Shown here piece after piece: positions 53,663-62,456 of a DNA stretch of 64,000 nucleotides (within the stretch, counting starts at the first letter, position 1; each line of letters opens with the position of its first letter). The notes beneath the pieces are model-generated. The model saw only the letters and a program-made list of their open reading frames with translations, was not told the origin of the DNA and did no database searches. Source of the DNA: Pseudomonadota bacterium (lineage in GTDB: Bacteria > Pseudomonadota > Alphaproteobacteria > Rhizobiales > Rhizobiaceae). The position numbers and the translations under genes were made by a program. The DNA is taken from the NCBI GenBank assembly GCA_023404095.1, contig JAEYDD010000051.1, positions 1-64,000 of the forward strand, written 5' to 3'.

Positions 53663-55180
53663 ATGGACTTCACCCCCAAAGGAAAACATCTCGTCGCTGG
53701 CGAATGGCTCGACGGCGCGGGAACCTTCGATTCCGCCCCCGCGCACGGCCCCTCCTATCCGTTCGCCGTTGGCACCGTCGACCTCGTCAACCGCGCCTGC
53801 GAAGCGGCCGAGGAAGCCTTCTGGAGCTATGGCTATTCCACGCGCGCCGAGCGCGCCGCCTTCCTGCGCGCCATTGCCGACGAGATCGAGGCACGCGCAG
53901 CCGAAATCACGGAGATCGGCAGCCAGGAGACCGGTCTTCCGGAAGCGCGCCTTCAGGGCGAGCGTGGCCGCACGACCGGGCAGTTGCGCCTGTTTGCCGA
54001 CCACATCGAGAAGGGCGACTACCTCGACCGCCGCTTCGATGCGGCGCTTCCTGATCGTCAGCCGGCCCCGCGCCCGGAAATCCGTCTGGTTCAGCGCCCG
54101 ATCGGCCCTGTGGCCGTCTTCGGCGCGTCGAACTTCCCGCTCGCGTTCTCGACCGCCGGCGGCGATACCGCCGCGGCCCTGGCCGCCGGCTGCCCCGTCG
54201 TCGTGAAGGGCCACTCCGCTCATCCCGGTACCGGCGAGATCGTTGCCCAGGCCATCGAGGCCGCCATCCGCAAGACGGGCGTACACCCGGGCGTCTTCTC
54301 GCTCATCCAGGGCGGCAACCGCGATGTCGGCCACGCCGTCGTCCAGCACCCGCTGATCAAGGCTGTCGGCTTCACCGGCTCGCTTGCCGGCGGACGCGCC
54401 CTCTTCGACCTCTGCGCCGCGCGCCCGGAGCCGATCCCGTTCTTCGGCGAACTCGGATCCGTGAACCCGATGTTCCTTCTGCCTGAAGCGATGAAGGCAC
54501 GCGCGGAGACGCTGGGGCAGGGCTGGGCCGGCTCGCTGACCATGGGCGCGGGCCAGTTCTGCACCAATCCCGGCATCGCTGTCGTTGTCGATGGCGCCGA
54601 TGCGGACCGTTTCACCTCCGCAACCGTCGAAGCACTTGGCAAGGTCGCCCCGCAGACCATGCTGACCGACGGCATCGCTCAGGCCTACCGTGATGGACAG
54701 GAAAGGTTTTCCACCCGCAACGCCGTGAAGCCGCTGCTGACGACGAAGTCGTCCGATCGGTCGGCCTCGCCTAACCTATTCGAGACGACGGGCGACCAGT
54801 TCCTGGCGGACCATGCGCTCGGCGAAGAGGTATTCGGACCGCTGGGCCTCGTCGTTCGCGTATCCTCGGTGGACGAGATGGAAACGCTCGCCCGCGGCTT
54901 CGAAGGCCAGTTGACGGCTACCATTCATATGGACGCGGCCGACCTCGAAGACGCGCGTCGTCTGCGCCCGGTTCTGGAGCGCAAGGCCGGCCGCGTATTG
55001 GTGAACGGCTTCCCGACCGGCGTCGAGGTCGTCGATTCCATGGTTCACGGCGGGCCGTATCCCGCATCGACCAATTTTGGCGCCACGAGCGTCGGAACCA
55101 TGTCGATCCGCCGTTTCCTGCGCCCGGTCTCCTACCAGAACATGCCGGAAGGGCTACTGCCCGAGGATTTCCTCGCCTGA
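53663..55180 (+). CDS. hypH: 2-oxoglutarate semialdehyde dehydrogenase (NADP-dependent aldehyde dehydrogenase)
   Basis: This enzyme oxidises 2-oxoglutarate semialdehyde from HypD to 2-oxoglutarate, linking the pathway to the TCA cycle. The 505-residue product has catalytic Glu263 (FFGELGSVNP) and Cys300 (GAGQFCTNPG), the NAD(P) region VFGASNFPLAFSTAGGDTAA and a GFTGSLAGGRALFDL segment, all in order. These features match the KGSADH type III group rather than succinate semialdehyde dehydrogenases. ATG 53663 follows AAAGGA. It ends at a strong hairpin. Confidence 0.9.
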   Translation: MDFTPKGKHLVAGEWLDGAGTFDSAPAHGPSYPFAVGTVDLVNRACEAAEEAFWSYGYSTRAERAAFLRAIADEIEARAAEITEIGSQETGLPEARLQGERGRTTGQLRLFADHIEKGDYLDRRFDAALPDRQPAPRPEIRLVQRPIGPVAVFGASNFPLAFSTAGGDTAAALAAGCPVVVKGHSAHPGTGEIVAQAIEAAIRKTGVHPGVFSLIQGGNRDVGHAVVQHPLIKAVGFTGSLAGGRALFDLCAARPEPIPFFGELGSVNPMFLLPEAMKARAETLGQGWAGSLTMGAGQFCTNPGIAVVVDGADADRFTSATVEALGKVAPQTMLTDGIAQAYRDGQERFSTRNAVKPLLTTKSSDRSASPNLFETTGDQFLADHALGEEVFGPLGLVVRVSSVDEMETLARGFEGQLTATIHMDAADLEDARRLRPVLERKAGRVLVNGFPTGVEVVDSMVHGGPYPASTNFGATSVGTMSIRRFLRPVSYQNMPEGLLPEDFLA

Positions 55181-55203
55181 TTCCGGTCTTGGACCTAATA
55201 TGC

Positions 55204-55229
55204 GAGGGCTCTCCGCAAGGGGAGCCCTC
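55204..55229 (+). terminator. hairpin terminator after the aldehyde dehydrogenase gene
   Basis: An 11-bp stem (55204-55214 with 55219-55229, one T-G pair) closes a GCAA tetraloop and is followed by a T-rich stretch. Confidence 0.8.
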
Positions 55230-55260
55230 GTTCATTTTCAGACAGTTGGGCATTTCATAG

Positions 55261-55290
55261 AATACTTTTTGTATACTACTTGTATTTTTG
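55261..55290. promoter_or_regulatory. GntR operator candidate upstream of the amino-acid importer
   Basis: The stretch contains TTGTATAC (55269-55276) followed by a second TTGTAT copy eleven bases later, resembling the arms of the 38-bp palindrome. It lies about 75-100 bp before the binding protein start, where a promoter is expected. Confidence 0.5.
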
Positions 55291-55363
55291 AATTGATTTG
55301 TGCTCGCCAAAGCGGAATAGTGGGATTGCATGAATTGACAGACCAACTCTGGGAGAGTGAAAA

Positions 55364-56170
55364 ATGAAAGCCTCGGTGATCGCCCTCGGCCTGCTGGCCG
55401 CAACCGCCCTGACCAGCCAGGCCCACGCCGACAAGCTGGACGACATCATCGCATCGGGTACGCTGCGCTGCGCCGTCGTTCTGGACTTCCCGCCGATGGG
55501 ATCGCGCGATGAAAGCAACAACCCGATCGGCTTCGACGTCGACTACTGCAACGATCTGGCAAAGGCCCTCGGCGTCACCGCCGAAATCGTCGAAACCCCG
55601 TTCCCCGAGCGTATCCCCGCGCTGATGTCCGGCCGCGTCGATGTCGGCGTCGCCTCCACCTCCGACACGCTGGAGCGCGCCAAGACCGTAGGCATGTCGG
55701 TTCCCTACTTCGCCTTCGAGATGGCGGTGACCGCTAACGACAAGTCCGGCATCAAGTCCTTCGAGGACATGAAGGGCAAGATCGTCGGCGCCACCGCAGG
55801 CACCTTCGAGGCCATCGCGCTCGAAAAGCAGGTCAAGGAATGGGGTGCGGGCGAGTTCCGTCCCTACCAGACCCAGGCAGACGTCTTCCTCGCCCTGAGC
55901 CAGGGCCAGATCGACGCCACCGTCTCCACCTCGACCGTCGCCCAGGCGAACGTCAAGACCGGCAAGTTCGCCGGCATCTCGGTCGTCGGCAAGGCTCCGT
56001 TCGACGTCGACTACGTCGCCCTCTTCACGAACCGCGAAGAATACGGCCTGATCAACTACCTCAACCTGTTCATCAACCAGCAGGTTCGCACCGGCCGCTA
56101 CGCCGAACTCTACGAAAAGTGGGTTGGCGGCGAACTGCCGGACCTGACGGTGAACGGCGTCTACCGCTGA
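55364..56170 (+). CDS. polar amino-acid ABC transporter substrate-binding protein
   Basis: The 268-residue product has a signal peptide (cleavage after AHA, residue 23) and an SBP_bac_3 domain: LRCAVVLDFPPMGSRDESN, IGFDVDYCNDLAKALGV, ERIPALMSGRVDVGVAST. This family binds amino acids; in a hydroxyproline locus the ligand is probably hydroxyproline, as for HypM of S. meliloti. It is the first gene of the importer, separated from the permease by a stable hairpin. Confidence 0.9.
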   Translation: MKASVIALGLLAATALTSQAHADKLDDIIASGTLRCAVVLDFPPMGSRDESNNPIGFDVDYCNDLAKALGVTAEIVETPFPERIPALMSGRVDVGVASTSDTLERAKTVGMSVPYFAFEMAVTANDKSGIKSFEDMKGKIVGATAGTFEAIALEKQVKEWGAGEFRPYQTQADVFLALSQGQIDATVSTSTVAQANVKTGKFAGISVVGKAPFDVDYVALFTNREEYGLINYLNLFINQQVRTGRYAELYEKWVGGELPDLTVNGVYR

Positions 56171-56186
56171 TCTGACCGCTTCTCCG

Positions 56187-56214
56187 ATGGCGCGAGGCTT
56201 CTGCCTCGCGCCAT
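56187..56214 (+). terminator. intra-operon hairpin after the binding protein gene
   Basis: ATGGCGCGAGGC (56187-56198) pairs perfectly with GCCTCGCGCCAT (56203-56214) around TTCT. The T-run is weak. Such hairpins commonly protect the binding-protein message and reduce read-through into the permease genes. Confidence 0.7.
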
Positions 56215-56241
56215 TGTTCGTTTCCGAGAGGTGAAACAGCA

Positions 56242-56907
56242 ATGTTCAACTACACCTTCCATTGGAACCAGGCCCTGCGGTCGCTGCCGCAGATGCTGGA
56301 CGGCGCGCTGGTCACGCTGCAGATCGCAATCCTGTCCATGGCTATCGGCCTGGCGATCGCCATCGCGCTGACACTGTTCCGCCTGTCCGGCAACCGCATC
56401 CTCAGCGGCTTCGCCACGACGTGGGTCGAGGTCGCTCGCAACACGCCGGCGCTGTTCCAGATCTACATGGCCCACTTCGGGCTCGGCAATTTCGGCATTC
56501 ACCTGAGCCCGTACACCGCGCTTCTGGTCGGTATCGCCTTCAACAATGCCGGCTATCTCGCCGAGAACTTCCGCGGCGCGCTCAAGGCGATCCCGGATAC
56601 GCAGGCGCGGGCGGGCCGCTCGCTCGGCATGACGTCGCTGCAGGCTTTCCGGTATATCGTCATGCCGCAGATGCTGCGCATCGCCTTCCTGCCGGCAACC
56701 AACCAGATGGTCTGGGCGATCCTGATGACCTCGCTGGGCGTCACCGTCGGCATGAACACCGACCTGGCCGGCGTCACCCAGGAACTGAATGCACGCTCTT
56801 TCCGTACCTTCGAATTCTTCGCCCTGGCCGCGGTGATATACTACGTCATCGCCAAGGCCGTCACGCTCGCTGCGCGCGCCTTCGCCTGGCGCATGTTCCG
56901 CTACTAA
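56242..56907 (+). CDS. polar amino-acid ABC transporter permease (first)
   Basis: The 221-residue membrane protein has the His/Glu/Gln-type permease topology of about five spans and the EAA loop FRGALKAIPDTQARAGRSLG then MTSLQAFRYIVMPQ. It is preceded by GAGAGGTG before ATG 56242 and followed 13 bp later by its partner permease. Confidence 0.92.
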   Translation: MFNYTFHWNQALRSLPQMLDGALVTLQIAILSMAIGLAIAIALTLFRLSGNRILSGFATTWVEVARNTPALFQIYMAHFGLGNFGIHLSPYTALLVGIAFNNAGYLAENFRGALKAIPDTQARAGRSLGMTSLQAFRYIVMPQMLRIAFLPATNQMVWAILMTSLGVTVGMNTDLAGVTQELNARSFRTFEFFALAAVIYYVIAKAVTLAARAFAWRMFRY

Positions 56908-56920
56908 GGAGAGGTGAGAG

Positions 56921-57574
56921 ATGTTCAACACCGCCCTCACCTGGAATGACCTCGTCTTCCTCGCGCAAGGCGCAGGGATGACACTGATGGTCACCGCCGT
57001 GTCCGTGGCCGCGGGCACCGTGCTCGGGATCGTCTTCGGGCTGATCCGCGTCCAGTGCGGACCGTACTGGTCGGCACCGCTGACCTTTGCGCTCGACGTG
57101 TTCCGCTCCGTCCCGCTCTTGATCCAGCTGGTGCTCGGCAATGCGCTGCAGTCGATCATGAAGCTCGGCTGGCCGCCGTTTACGACCTCCTGCGTGGTGC
57201 TTTCGCTCTATACTGCGGCCTACTGCACCGAGATCGTGCGCGGCGGCATCGGCGCCGTGCCTCCCACGACACGCCGTGCGGCGCGCTCGCTGGGCATGAC
57301 CTGGTGGCAGGATATGCGCTACATCGTGGCGCCGCTCGCCACGCGCGTCTCGCTGCCTTCCTGGATCGGCCTGACGCTCGGCGTCATGAAGGATTCAGCC
57401 CTCGTGCTCTGGCTCGGCCTCATCGAGCTGCTGCGTGCCTCGCAGATCCTGGTCACCCGCCTGCAGGAGCCGCTGTTCATCCTGCTGATCTGCGGCGCCA
57501 TCTACTTCATCATCAGCTTCCCCATCGCCCGGCTTGGCGGGTATCTCGAAAAACGGTGGTCCCCCAATGATTGA
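56921..57574 (+). CDS. polar amino-acid ABC transporter permease (second)
   Basis: The 217-residue product has the same family topology and the EAA loop VRGGIGAVPPTTRRAARSLG followed by MTWWQDMRYIVAP. It would pair with the preceding permease. Its last codons overlap the ATPase start by 8 bp. Confidence 0.92.
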   Translation: MFNTALTWNDLVFLAQGAGMTLMVTAVSVAAGTVLGIVFGLIRVQCGPYWSAPLTFALDVFRSVPLLIQLVLGNALQSIMKLGWPPFTTSCVVLSLYTAAYCTEIVRGGIGAVPPTTRRAARSLGMTWWQDMRYIVAPLATRVSLPSWIGLTLGVMKDSALVLWLGLIELLRASQILVTRLQEPLFILLICGAIYFIISFPIARLGGYLEKRWSPND

Positions 57575-58289
57575 GATTGAAAACGTTCACAAATCCTTCG
57601 GCGACTTGAAGGTTCTCAAGGGAATCGACCTCACCGTCGACAAGGGCGAGGTGCTTACCGTCATCGGCGGTTCGGGTTCGGGCAAGTCAACGCTGCTCAC
57701 CTGCATCAACGGACTGGAGCCGATCGATTCCGGGCGCATCGTCGTCGATGGCACCGATGTCCATGCCCGGGGCACCGACCTCAACAAGCTTAGGCGCAAG
57801 ATCGGCATCGTGTTCCAGCAGTGGAACGCCTTCCCGCACCTGACCGTGCTCGAGAACGTCATGCTCGCCCCGCGCAAGGTGCTCGGCCTTTCCAAGTCCG
57901 AGGCCGAGGAAATCGCGGTCAAGCAACTGACGCATGTCGGCCTCGCCGAAAAGCTCTCGGTCTATCCGAACCGCATGTCCGGCGGCCAGCAGCAGCGTAT
58001 GGCGATCGCCCGTGCGCTTGCCATGTCGCCGGAATACATGCTGTTCGACGAGGTCACCTCTGCGCTCGACCCGATGCTCGTCGGCGAGGTACTCGACACG
58101 CTGCGGATGCTGGCATCCGAAGGCATGACGATGATCTGCGTCACCCACGAGATGAAGTTCGCCCGCGAGGTCTCCGACCGCGTCGCTTTCTTCCATCAGG
58201 GCATCATGGCCGAGATCGCAGCACCGGAACAGCTCTTCGACGCGCCGCAGCATCCCGAAACGAAGAAGTTCCTGGCTGCAACGCACTGA
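57567..58289 (+). CDS. polar amino-acid ABC transporter ATP-binding protein
   Basis: The 240-residue ATPase has Walker A GGSGSGKSTLLTCING, signature MSGGQQQRMAIARALA, Walker B MLFDEVTSALDPMLVGEVL and switch His in CVTHEMKFAREVSD. ATG 57567 lies within the end of the permease gene. It completes the four-gene importer and is followed four bases later by the FAD dehydrogenase gene. Confidence 0.94.
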   Translation: MIEIENVHKSFGDLKVLKGIDLTVDKGEVLTVIGGSGSGKSTLLTCINGLEPIDSGRIVVDGTDVHARGTDLNKLRRKIGIVFQQWNAFPHLTVLENVMLAPRKVLGLSKSEAEEIAVKQLTHVGLAEKLSVYPNRMSGGQQQRMAIARALAMSPEYMLFDEVTSALDPMLVGEVLDTLRMLASEGMTMICVTHEMKFAREVSDRVAFFHQGIMAEIAAPEQLFDAPQHPETKKFLAATH

Positions 58290-58293
58290 GGGC

Positions 58294-59547
58294 ATGATGA
58301 AAGAGCAGGCTCAGACCGATGTCATCGTCATCGGTGCCGGCGTCGTGGGGCTCTCCGCGGCGATCGCGGCGCAAGCACGCGGCCTGACGGTTGTCGTTGT
58401 CGACCGGGAGGGGCCGGCCGCGGGCGCATCGGCCGGTAATGCAGGTGCGTTCGCCTTCACCGACATCCTGCCGCTGGCATCGCCCGGCATCCTGAAGAAG
58501 GCGCCGAAGTGGCTGCTCGATCCGCTCGGTCCGCTGACGGTGCCGCCGGCCTATGCCCTGCAGATCGCGCCCTGGATGTTCCGCTTCTGGCGGGCCTGCT
58601 CCCCGCGGCGCGTCACCCAGTCGACGACGGCACAGACCAGGCTTATGGATCTGTCCAGGTCCGAGCTGGAGCCGTTCCTGGCGCAGACAGGAACGGCGAA
58701 GATGCTGCAGAAAAACGGCAACCTGCAGGTCTATGAAGGAGAAGGCGAGTTCAAGGCCTCCCTTCCGGGATGGAAGGCCCGCGCCGCGCATGGGATCGAG
58801 TTCCATCACCTCGACGCTGCCGGCATGGCTGAGATCCAGCCGGGTATCGCGCCGCGCTTCACGCACGGCACCTTCACCCCCGGGTGGTACTCGATTGCCG
58901 ATCCCAAGCTCTACACCCTAGCGCTGGCGGATCATTTCCAGGCCCAGGGCGGCATGATCGAACGGGCCGAAGTGGCGGCCCTGCGGCCGGTCGACGGCGG
59001 CGTCGAAGTGAAGACGGCGGATGGGCGGCTCCTACACGCCGCAAACGTCGTGCTTGCCGCAGGCGCGTTCTCGCACCGCATCGCCCGCACTATCGGCGAT
59101 ATCATTCCGCTCGAGACCGAGCGCGGCTACAACACGACGCTTCCCACAGAGGCCTTCGATCTTCGTACCCAGGTCACCTTCGGTGGCCACGGTTTTGTGG
59201 TCAGCCGCCTCTCGACCGGGATCCGGGTGGGTGGCGCGGTGGAGCTCGGCGGATTGAAGTTGCCGCCCAACTTCCGCAGGTCCGAGGCAATGCTGACCAA
59301 GGCGCAGGCTTTCCTGCCGGGGCTGAAGCCGCAGGGCGGTGTCCAGTGGATGGGCTTCCGCCCGTCCTTGCCCGACAGTCTGCCGGCGATCGGACGCGCC
59401 CGTGCCACACCGAGGGTCGTTTATGCCTTCGGCCACGGCCATCTCGGCTTGACCCAGTCGGCGGGAACCGCCCGTCTGGTCGCAGACCTGCTGACGGGGC
59501 GTCATCCCGCCATCGATCTATCGCCCTTCTCGCCGCAGCGCTTCTGA
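58294..59547 (+). CDS. hypO: FAD-dependent D-amino-acid/hydroxy-D-proline dehydrogenase (HypO type)
   Basis: HypO oxidises cis-4-hydroxy-D-proline to 1-pyrroline-4-hydroxy-2-carboxylate. The 417-residue product has the FAD motif VIGAGVVGLSAAIAAQARG, then VVVVDREGPAAGASAGNAGA, and the DAO-family C-terminal block WMGFRPSLPDSLPAIGRA with GHGHLGLTQSAGTARLVADL. This is the DadA/DAO fold. Its place directly after the importer and in the same operon as HypD-type genes supports the HypO call. ATG 58297 is an equally possible start. Confidence 0.88.
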   Translation: MMKEQAQTDVIVIGAGVVGLSAAIAAQARGLTVVVVDREGPAAGASAGNAGAFAFTDILPLASPGILKKAPKWLLDPLGPLTVPPAYALQIAPWMFRFWRACSPRRVTQSTTAQTRLMDLSRSELEPFLAQTGTAKMLQKNGNLQVYEGEGEFKASLPGWKARAAHGIEFHHLDAAGMAEIQPGIAPRFTHGTFTPGWYSIADPKLYTLALADHFQAQGGMIERAEVAALRPVDGGVEVKTADGRLLHAANVVLAAGAFSHRIARTIGDIIPLETERGYNTTLPTEAFDLRTQVTFGGHGFVVSRLSTGIRVGGAVELGGLKLPPNFRRSEAMLTKAQAFLPGLKPQGGVQWMGFRPSLPDSLPAIGRARATPRVVYAFGHGHLGLTQSAGTARLVADLLTGRHPAIDLSPFSPQRF

Positions 59548-59628
59548 CGGAAGGCGGTACGACGGGAAACTCCGCCAGACAGGGGCCGCCACGCGGCCAA
59601 AGCACCAACTCCATGAAGGTCGACTGAC

Positions 59629-61320
59629 ATGAGCCATTCCGGATCCGCCCGCAGCATTCTCCCCGGCACGGCCGAGGGAGAGGTGATCAGCACGCAGGAA
59701 GCGTTGAGCTTCTGGGGTGGTGTCGATCCGGCAACGGGCGCGGTGATCGACGTCCATCACCCGCTGCACGGGGTCTGTCTTACCGGCAGAATTCTCCTGA
59801 TGCCGTCGAGCCGCGGCTCCTGCACCGGCTCCGGCGTACTGCTCGACCTGATCCTGACCGGCAGATCACCCGCGGCGCTCGTGTTTTCGGAGGCCGAGGA
59901 CGTGCTCACGCTCGGCGCGCTGATTGCGGCGGAGATGTTCGACCGGGCGATACCAGTCCTGAGGCTGTCTCCGGAGGCATTTGCAGCCCTGTCGCAGGTA
60001 CGGACTGCGCGGATCGGCGCTACGGCCATCGAGAGCGAGGGTCTTCTTGTTCCAGTGCAGCCCGCTGCAACTGCGGCGCTGGAGCTCAGCGACGCCGACC
60101 GGTCCATGCTTGAGGGCGGAGAGGGTGTCGCAGTGCGCCAGGCTATGCGGATCATCTGCGCCATGGCCGCCCAGCAGGGGGCAACCGGGCTTGTCGACGT
60201 GACGCAGGGCCACATCGACGGCTGTATCTATGCAAGCCCCGCCAACCTGACCTTCGCCGAAAAGATGGCCGACCTTGGAGCGCGCGTGCGCGTTCCGACC
60301 ACGATGAACGCGATCTCGGTCGATCGGGCCAACTGGCAAGCTCAGGGCGTCCCGTTCGGCTTTGGCGATCCAGCGGCACGGCTGGCGGACGCCTATGTCC
60401 GCATGGGCTGTCGCCCGACCTTCACCTGTTCTCCCTACCTGCTCGACAGTGCCCCGCGGGCAGGCGAGGCCATCGCCTGGGCCGAGTCCAACGCCGTGAT
60501 CTTCGCCAATACCGTACTCGGCGCGCGCACGGCGAAGCATCCGGATTTTCTCGACCTGTGCATCGCGCTCACGGGACGCGCGCCCTTGTCCGGCGTCTAT
60601 CTGGATCGCAATCGCAAGGCCCGTCGTGTCATCGATGTGGAACTGCCGGGAGGTATCGACGACGCGTTCTGGCCGCTGATCGGCTATCTCGCCGGGCGGG
60701 TGGCACCGGATCGCATTCCGCTGCTTCGGGGCCTGTCGGCGGGGCGCCCCTCACGCGACGATCTGAAGGCTCTTTGCGCTGCCTTCGGCACGACATCGGC
60801 AGCGCCCATGCTGCATATCGAAGGCGTCACGCCGGAAGCGGACGGATGTGTCGCCGACGATGCCGACCGCGTCAGCATCACCCGCGCGGACATGGAATCT
60901 GCCTGGGCGCTTCTGAACGAAGGGCCGGAGGAGGTGCAACTCGTTGCGATCGGCAGCCCGCACGCCTCGCTCGAGGAATGTCGTGACCTGGCGGATTGCC
61001 TCGCCGGGCGAAGGCGCGCCGAAGACGTCGCAGTGATCGTGACGGCCGGCAACGATGTAATCGCAAAGGCCGAGCAGGATGGCACGCTCGGCCGGCTTGC
61101 CGCGTGCGGCGTCCAGGTCTTGCCAGACCTTTGCTGGTGCTCGATCTCCGAGCCCGTCTTCCCCACGCAGACGCGCGCCGTGATGACGAATTCCGGCAAG
61201 TATGCCCACTACGGTCCGGGCCTTTCGGGACGTGCGGTCCGGTTCGGCAGCCTTGCCGATTGCGTTACCGCCGCACTGACCGGCCGCGTTCCGGCCAGGC
61301 TTCCGGCTTGGCTTTCCTGA
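59629..61320 (+). CDS. monomeric aconitase X, cis-3-hydroxy-L-proline dehydratase type
   Basis: AcnX type I enzymes dehydrate cis-3-hydroxy-L-proline to 1-pyrroline-2-carboxylate with an Fe-S cluster. The 563-residue product has the swivelling small domain first (DUF126; RILLMPSSRGSCTGSGVLLD, residues 1-140) fused to the large DUF521 domain (VRQAMRIICAMAAQQGATGL, VTQGHIDGCIYA, GCRPTFTCSPYLLDSAPRAG), the monomeric arrangement. Cys residues suitable for cluster binding are present in FTCSPY and later DLCIALTG. With the Ldh2-type reductase it gives a complete route from cis-3-hydroxyproline to proline. Confidence 0.9.
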   Translation: MSHSGSARSILPGTAEGEVISTQEALSFWGGVDPATGAVIDVHHPLHGVCLTGRILLMPSSRGSCTGSGVLLDLILTGRSPAALVFSEAEDVLTLGALIAAEMFDRAIPVLRLSPEAFAALSQVRTARIGATAIESEGLLVPVQPAATAALELSDADRSMLEGGEGVAVRQAMRIICAMAAQQGATGLVDVTQGHIDGCIYASPANLTFAEKMADLGARVRVPTTMNAISVDRANWQAQGVPFGFGDPAARLADAYVRMGCRPTFTCSPYLLDSAPRAGEAIAWAESNAVIFANTVLGARTAKHPDFLDLCIALTGRAPLSGVYLDRNRKARRVIDVELPGGIDDAFWPLIGYLAGRVAPDRIPLLRGLSAGRPSRDDLKALCAAFGTTSAAPMLHIEGVTPEADGCVADDADRVSITRADMESAWALLNEGPEEVQLVAIGSPHASLEECRDLADCLAGRRRAEDVAVIVTAGNDVIAKAEQDGTLGRLAACGVQVLPDLCWCSISEPVFPTQTRAVMTNSGKYAHYGPGLSGRAVRFGSLADCVTAALTGRVPARLPAWLS

Positions 61321-61330
61321 GGAGATAGAA

Positions 61331-62359
61331 ATGCGCAGCAGCAAGACCATTCACGTCGTTTCCGCTCATGCGGAAGGCGAAGTCGGCGACGTCATCGTCG
61401 GCGGTGTCACTCCGCCGCCCGGCGACACGATCTGGGAGCAGAGCCGCTGGATCGCGCGCGACCAGACGCTGCGCAACTTCGTCCTGAACGAGCCGCGCGG
61501 CGGCGTGTTCCGCCACGTCAACCTTCTGGTGCCGCCGAAGCATCCCGAGGCGGATGCCGCCTTCATCATCATGGAACCCGAGGACACGCCGCCGATGTCC
61601 GGTTCCAACTCGATCTGCGTGTCGACCGTGCTACTCGACAGCGGCATCCTGCCGATGAAAGAACCCGTGACGGAGATCACGCTCGAGGCGCCCGGCGGCC
61701 TCGTGCGCGTGCGGGCCGAATGCAGGGACGGCAAGGCGGAACGCATCTTCGTGCAGAACCTGCCAAGCTTCGCCGAACGGCTGGATGCCAAGCTCGAGGT
61801 CGAGGGGCTCGGCACGCTGACCGTCGATACCGCCTATGGCGGCGACAGCTTCGTCATCGTCGATGCGGCCAGCATGGGCTTTGCCCTCAAGCCCGACGAG
61901 GCGCACGACATTGCCAGGCTCGGGGTGCGGATCACGAACGCGGCCAATGCCGCGCTCGGCTTCAACCATCCCGAAAATCCGGACTGGAAGCACTTTTCCT
62001 TCTGCCTCTTCGCCGGCCCGGTGGAACGGACCGCAGAAGGGCTGCGCGCGGGTGCGGCCGTTGCCATCCAGCCCGGCAAGGTTGACCGGTCGCCCACCGG
62101 GACCGCGCTTTCGGCGCGAATGGCGGTTCTGCACGCCCGCGGGCAGATGGGCCTCGAAGATCGGCTGACGGCTGTTTCGCTGATCGGCTCGACCTTCTCC
62201 GGCCGCATCCTCGGCACGACGACCGTTGGCGACCGCCCGGCCGTGCTGCCGGAGATCTCCGGCCGCGCCTGGATCACCGGAACGCACCAGCACATGCTCG
62301 ATCCGAGCGACCCCTGGCCCGAAGGCTATCGCCTGACCGATACCTGGGGGGCTCGATAG
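61331..62359 (+). CDS. proline racemase-family protein with Ser/Thr in place of both catalytic cysteines
   Basis: The family includes proline racemase and 4-hydroxyproline 2-epimerase (Cys/Cys) and trans-3-hydroxyproline dehydratase (Cys/Thr). The 342-residue product keeps the fold marks AHAEGEVGDVIVGGV, YGGDSFVIVDA and VDRSPTGTALSARMA. At the first catalytic position it has MSGSNS (Ser90 for Cys, and Ser92 for the usual His), and at the second PTGT (Thr256 for Cys). Ordinary two-base racemisation therefore looks unlikely. Context, 10 bp after aconitase X, points to a hydroxyproline isomer as substrate. Confidence 0.85.
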   Translation: MRSSKTIHVVSAHAEGEVGDVIVGGVTPPPGDTIWEQSRWIARDQTLRNFVLNEPRGGVFRHVNLLVPPKHPEADAAFIIMEPEDTPPMSGSNSICVSTVLLDSGILPMKEPVTEITLEAPGGLVRVRAECRDGKAERIFVQNLPSFAERLDAKLEVEGLGTLTVDTAYGGDSFVIVDAASMGFALKPDEAHDIARLGVRITNAANAALGFNHPENPDWKHFSFCLFAGPVERTAEGLRAGAAVAIQPGKVDRSPTGTALSARMAVLHARGQMGLEDRLTAVSLIGSTFSGRILGTTTVGDRPAVLPEISGRAWITGTHQHMLDPSDPWPEGYRLTDTWGAR

Positions 62360-62456
62360 GAAGTTGACGGGCTGGCGTTCAACGTGGCTGGTCGCCGCTT
62401 CATGCGGCGGTCCACCCGCGTCGCGCGCTGCAAGGCAAGCGACTCATACTTGAATT

